This document shows positions 5,701 to 6,278 of a stretch of DNA of 6,278 nucleotides, piece after piece; positions within the stretch are counted from its first letter, which is position 1; each line of letters begins with the position of its first letter. Below the pieces are notes generated by a model. That model worked only from the letters and a program-made list of their open reading frames with translations, was not told where the DNA came from and ran no database searches. The DNA comes from Clostridiales bacterium UBA1752 (GTDB taxonomy: Bacteria; Bacillota; Clostridia; Oscillospirales; CAG-382), in the NCBI GenBank assembly GCA_002314835.1, contig DCHM01000004.1, positions 10,372 through 16,649 of the forward strand. Reading direction: 5' to 3'. The position numbers were made by a program, and so were the translations under genes.

Positions 5701-6278
5701 CTATTGGGGTATTTTTATGCCTTCTAATCCATTAAAGATTACTTCAATTCTTTGTTGTCTATGACCATCAACTTTTTCAGCTTTATAGACTAATACTTTG
5801 CTAACTAGTTCTCTCAATATCTCGCAATCAAGGTGTTGAATGTCGGTATACCTTTTAACCTTTGCGATAAAGGACTCGGCATTTATAAGTTTATCGGTTT
5901 CATTTTTTAGATAGATATCAAGCTCTTTGATTTTGCTTCTTAATTCGGTTTGCTCATTTTCATAAGTGGATGAAAGCTTAATAAATCTCTCTTCGGTAAG
6001 TGTGCCAGAAAGTTTATCTTCATAAAGGTGTTGAATAATATCATCAAGTTTAGCAACTCTTGATTTGGCAGTATCATATTCCTTTTTTGCCTCTTTCAAC
6101 TTTCTATTGGCATTATCTTTTGATTGCTTTGTAACCATCTCAATGAATTCATTTTCTGATTGATAAACTAAATTAACTACTTGTTGTATCTTTTGAAGAA
6201 TGAGTTGTTCTAATACGATATTCCTAATTTGATGAGAAGAGCAAGTTTGCTTGGATTTCTTTCTATAAGAAGCACAAA
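5701..6278 (-). CDS. Large serine recombinase, C-terminal part (N-terminus outside window)
   Basis: The frame stays open to the window edge, giving 191 residues, so the ATG at 6138 is internal. The first visible residues (CASYRKKSKQTCSSHQIR) are the second half of a recombinase zinc ribbon, with Cys at 6274-6276 and Cys at 6241-6243. NIVLEQLILQKIQQVV follows, then a long Lys/Glu-rich coiled coil (about 6140-5880). The end piece contains HLDCEILRELVSKVLVY then KVDGHRQQRIEVIF, the DUF4368-like tail of Tn4451 TndX-type recombinases. These enzymes integrate and excise mobile elements through a serine nucleophile, which sits in the resolvase domain beyond the window. The tail looks intact, with a TAG stop and a terminator. 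AT-richer composition and A/T-ending codons set it apart from the rest of the window, consistent with transfer. Confidence 0.9.
   Translation of the reverse strand, partial: CASYRKKSKQTCSSHQIRNIVLEQLILQKIQQVVNLVYQSENEFIEMVTKQSKDNANRKLKEAKKEYDTAKSRVAKLDDIIQHLYEDKLSGTLTEERFIKLSSTYENEQTELRSKIKELDIYLKNETDKLINAESFIAKVKRYTDIQHLDCEILRELVSKVLVYKAEKVDGHRQQRIEVIFNGLEGIKIPQ

Noticed and set aside
1..6278. CRISPR array, rRNA or riboswitch
   Set aside because: No regularly spaced repeat-spacer pattern, no rRNA sequence and no recognisable riboswitch core was seen on either strand.

Overview
The window looks like a chromosomal segment of an uncultured, gut-type Firmicute (Clostridia) of moderate GC. This rests on AGGAG-like ribosome binding sites, sigma70-type promoters with extended -10 elements, a RepA_N/DUF6017 replication protein of the Gram-positive type, and a Tn4451/TndX-like large serine recombinase. 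No species can be named from the sequence.

Layout, left to right. (1) Positions 1-441 hold the 3' end of a plus-strand SGNH/GDSL hydrolase. It converges on a minus-strand operon, and the two share a perfect 8-bp-stem terminator at 459-478. (2) Positions 3154-490 form a minus-strand unit with an extended -10 promoter. It encodes a lipoprotein esterase of the hormone-sensitive-lipase family, a TM1586-type nitroreductase, and a membrane-anchored alpha/beta hydrolase with a GHSMG nucleophile elbow. The genes lie 15-18 nt apart. (3) Positions 4622-3206 form a second minus-strand unit with its own strong promoter. It encodes a divergent GNAT-family protein and a six-helix membrane protein of unknown function, and ends at a GAAA-loop terminator. 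(4) Positions 5452-4645 hold a RepA_N replication initiator gene. Three tandem 11-bp repeats lie just upstream of its predicted promoter. (5) Positions 5492-5609 hold a plus-strand tRNA-Arg(ACG) with a near-consensus promoter. (6) Positions 5610-6278 are visibly more AT-rich. They hold the 3' part of a large serine recombinase gene reading leftward toward the tRNA and ending in a hairpin terminator. This looks like the edge of an integrated mobile element.

The left 4.6 kb reads as ordinary accessory metabolism: esterases, a nitroreductase, an acetyltransferase-like protein and a membrane protein. The right 1.7 kb is a mobility hotspot. The Rep gene shares the base composition of the left part, whereas the recombinase does not, so the two may come from different acquisition events. 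The most interesting non-coding stretch is 5387-5520, between rep and the tRNA. It holds four kinds of signal close together: the 11-bp repeats, an 11-bp perfect inverted repeat whose right arm overlaps the tRNA promoter, two divergent promoters, and a short palindrome inside the rep promoter. GC statements are by-eye estimates and all family assignments come from motif recognition without a database search.
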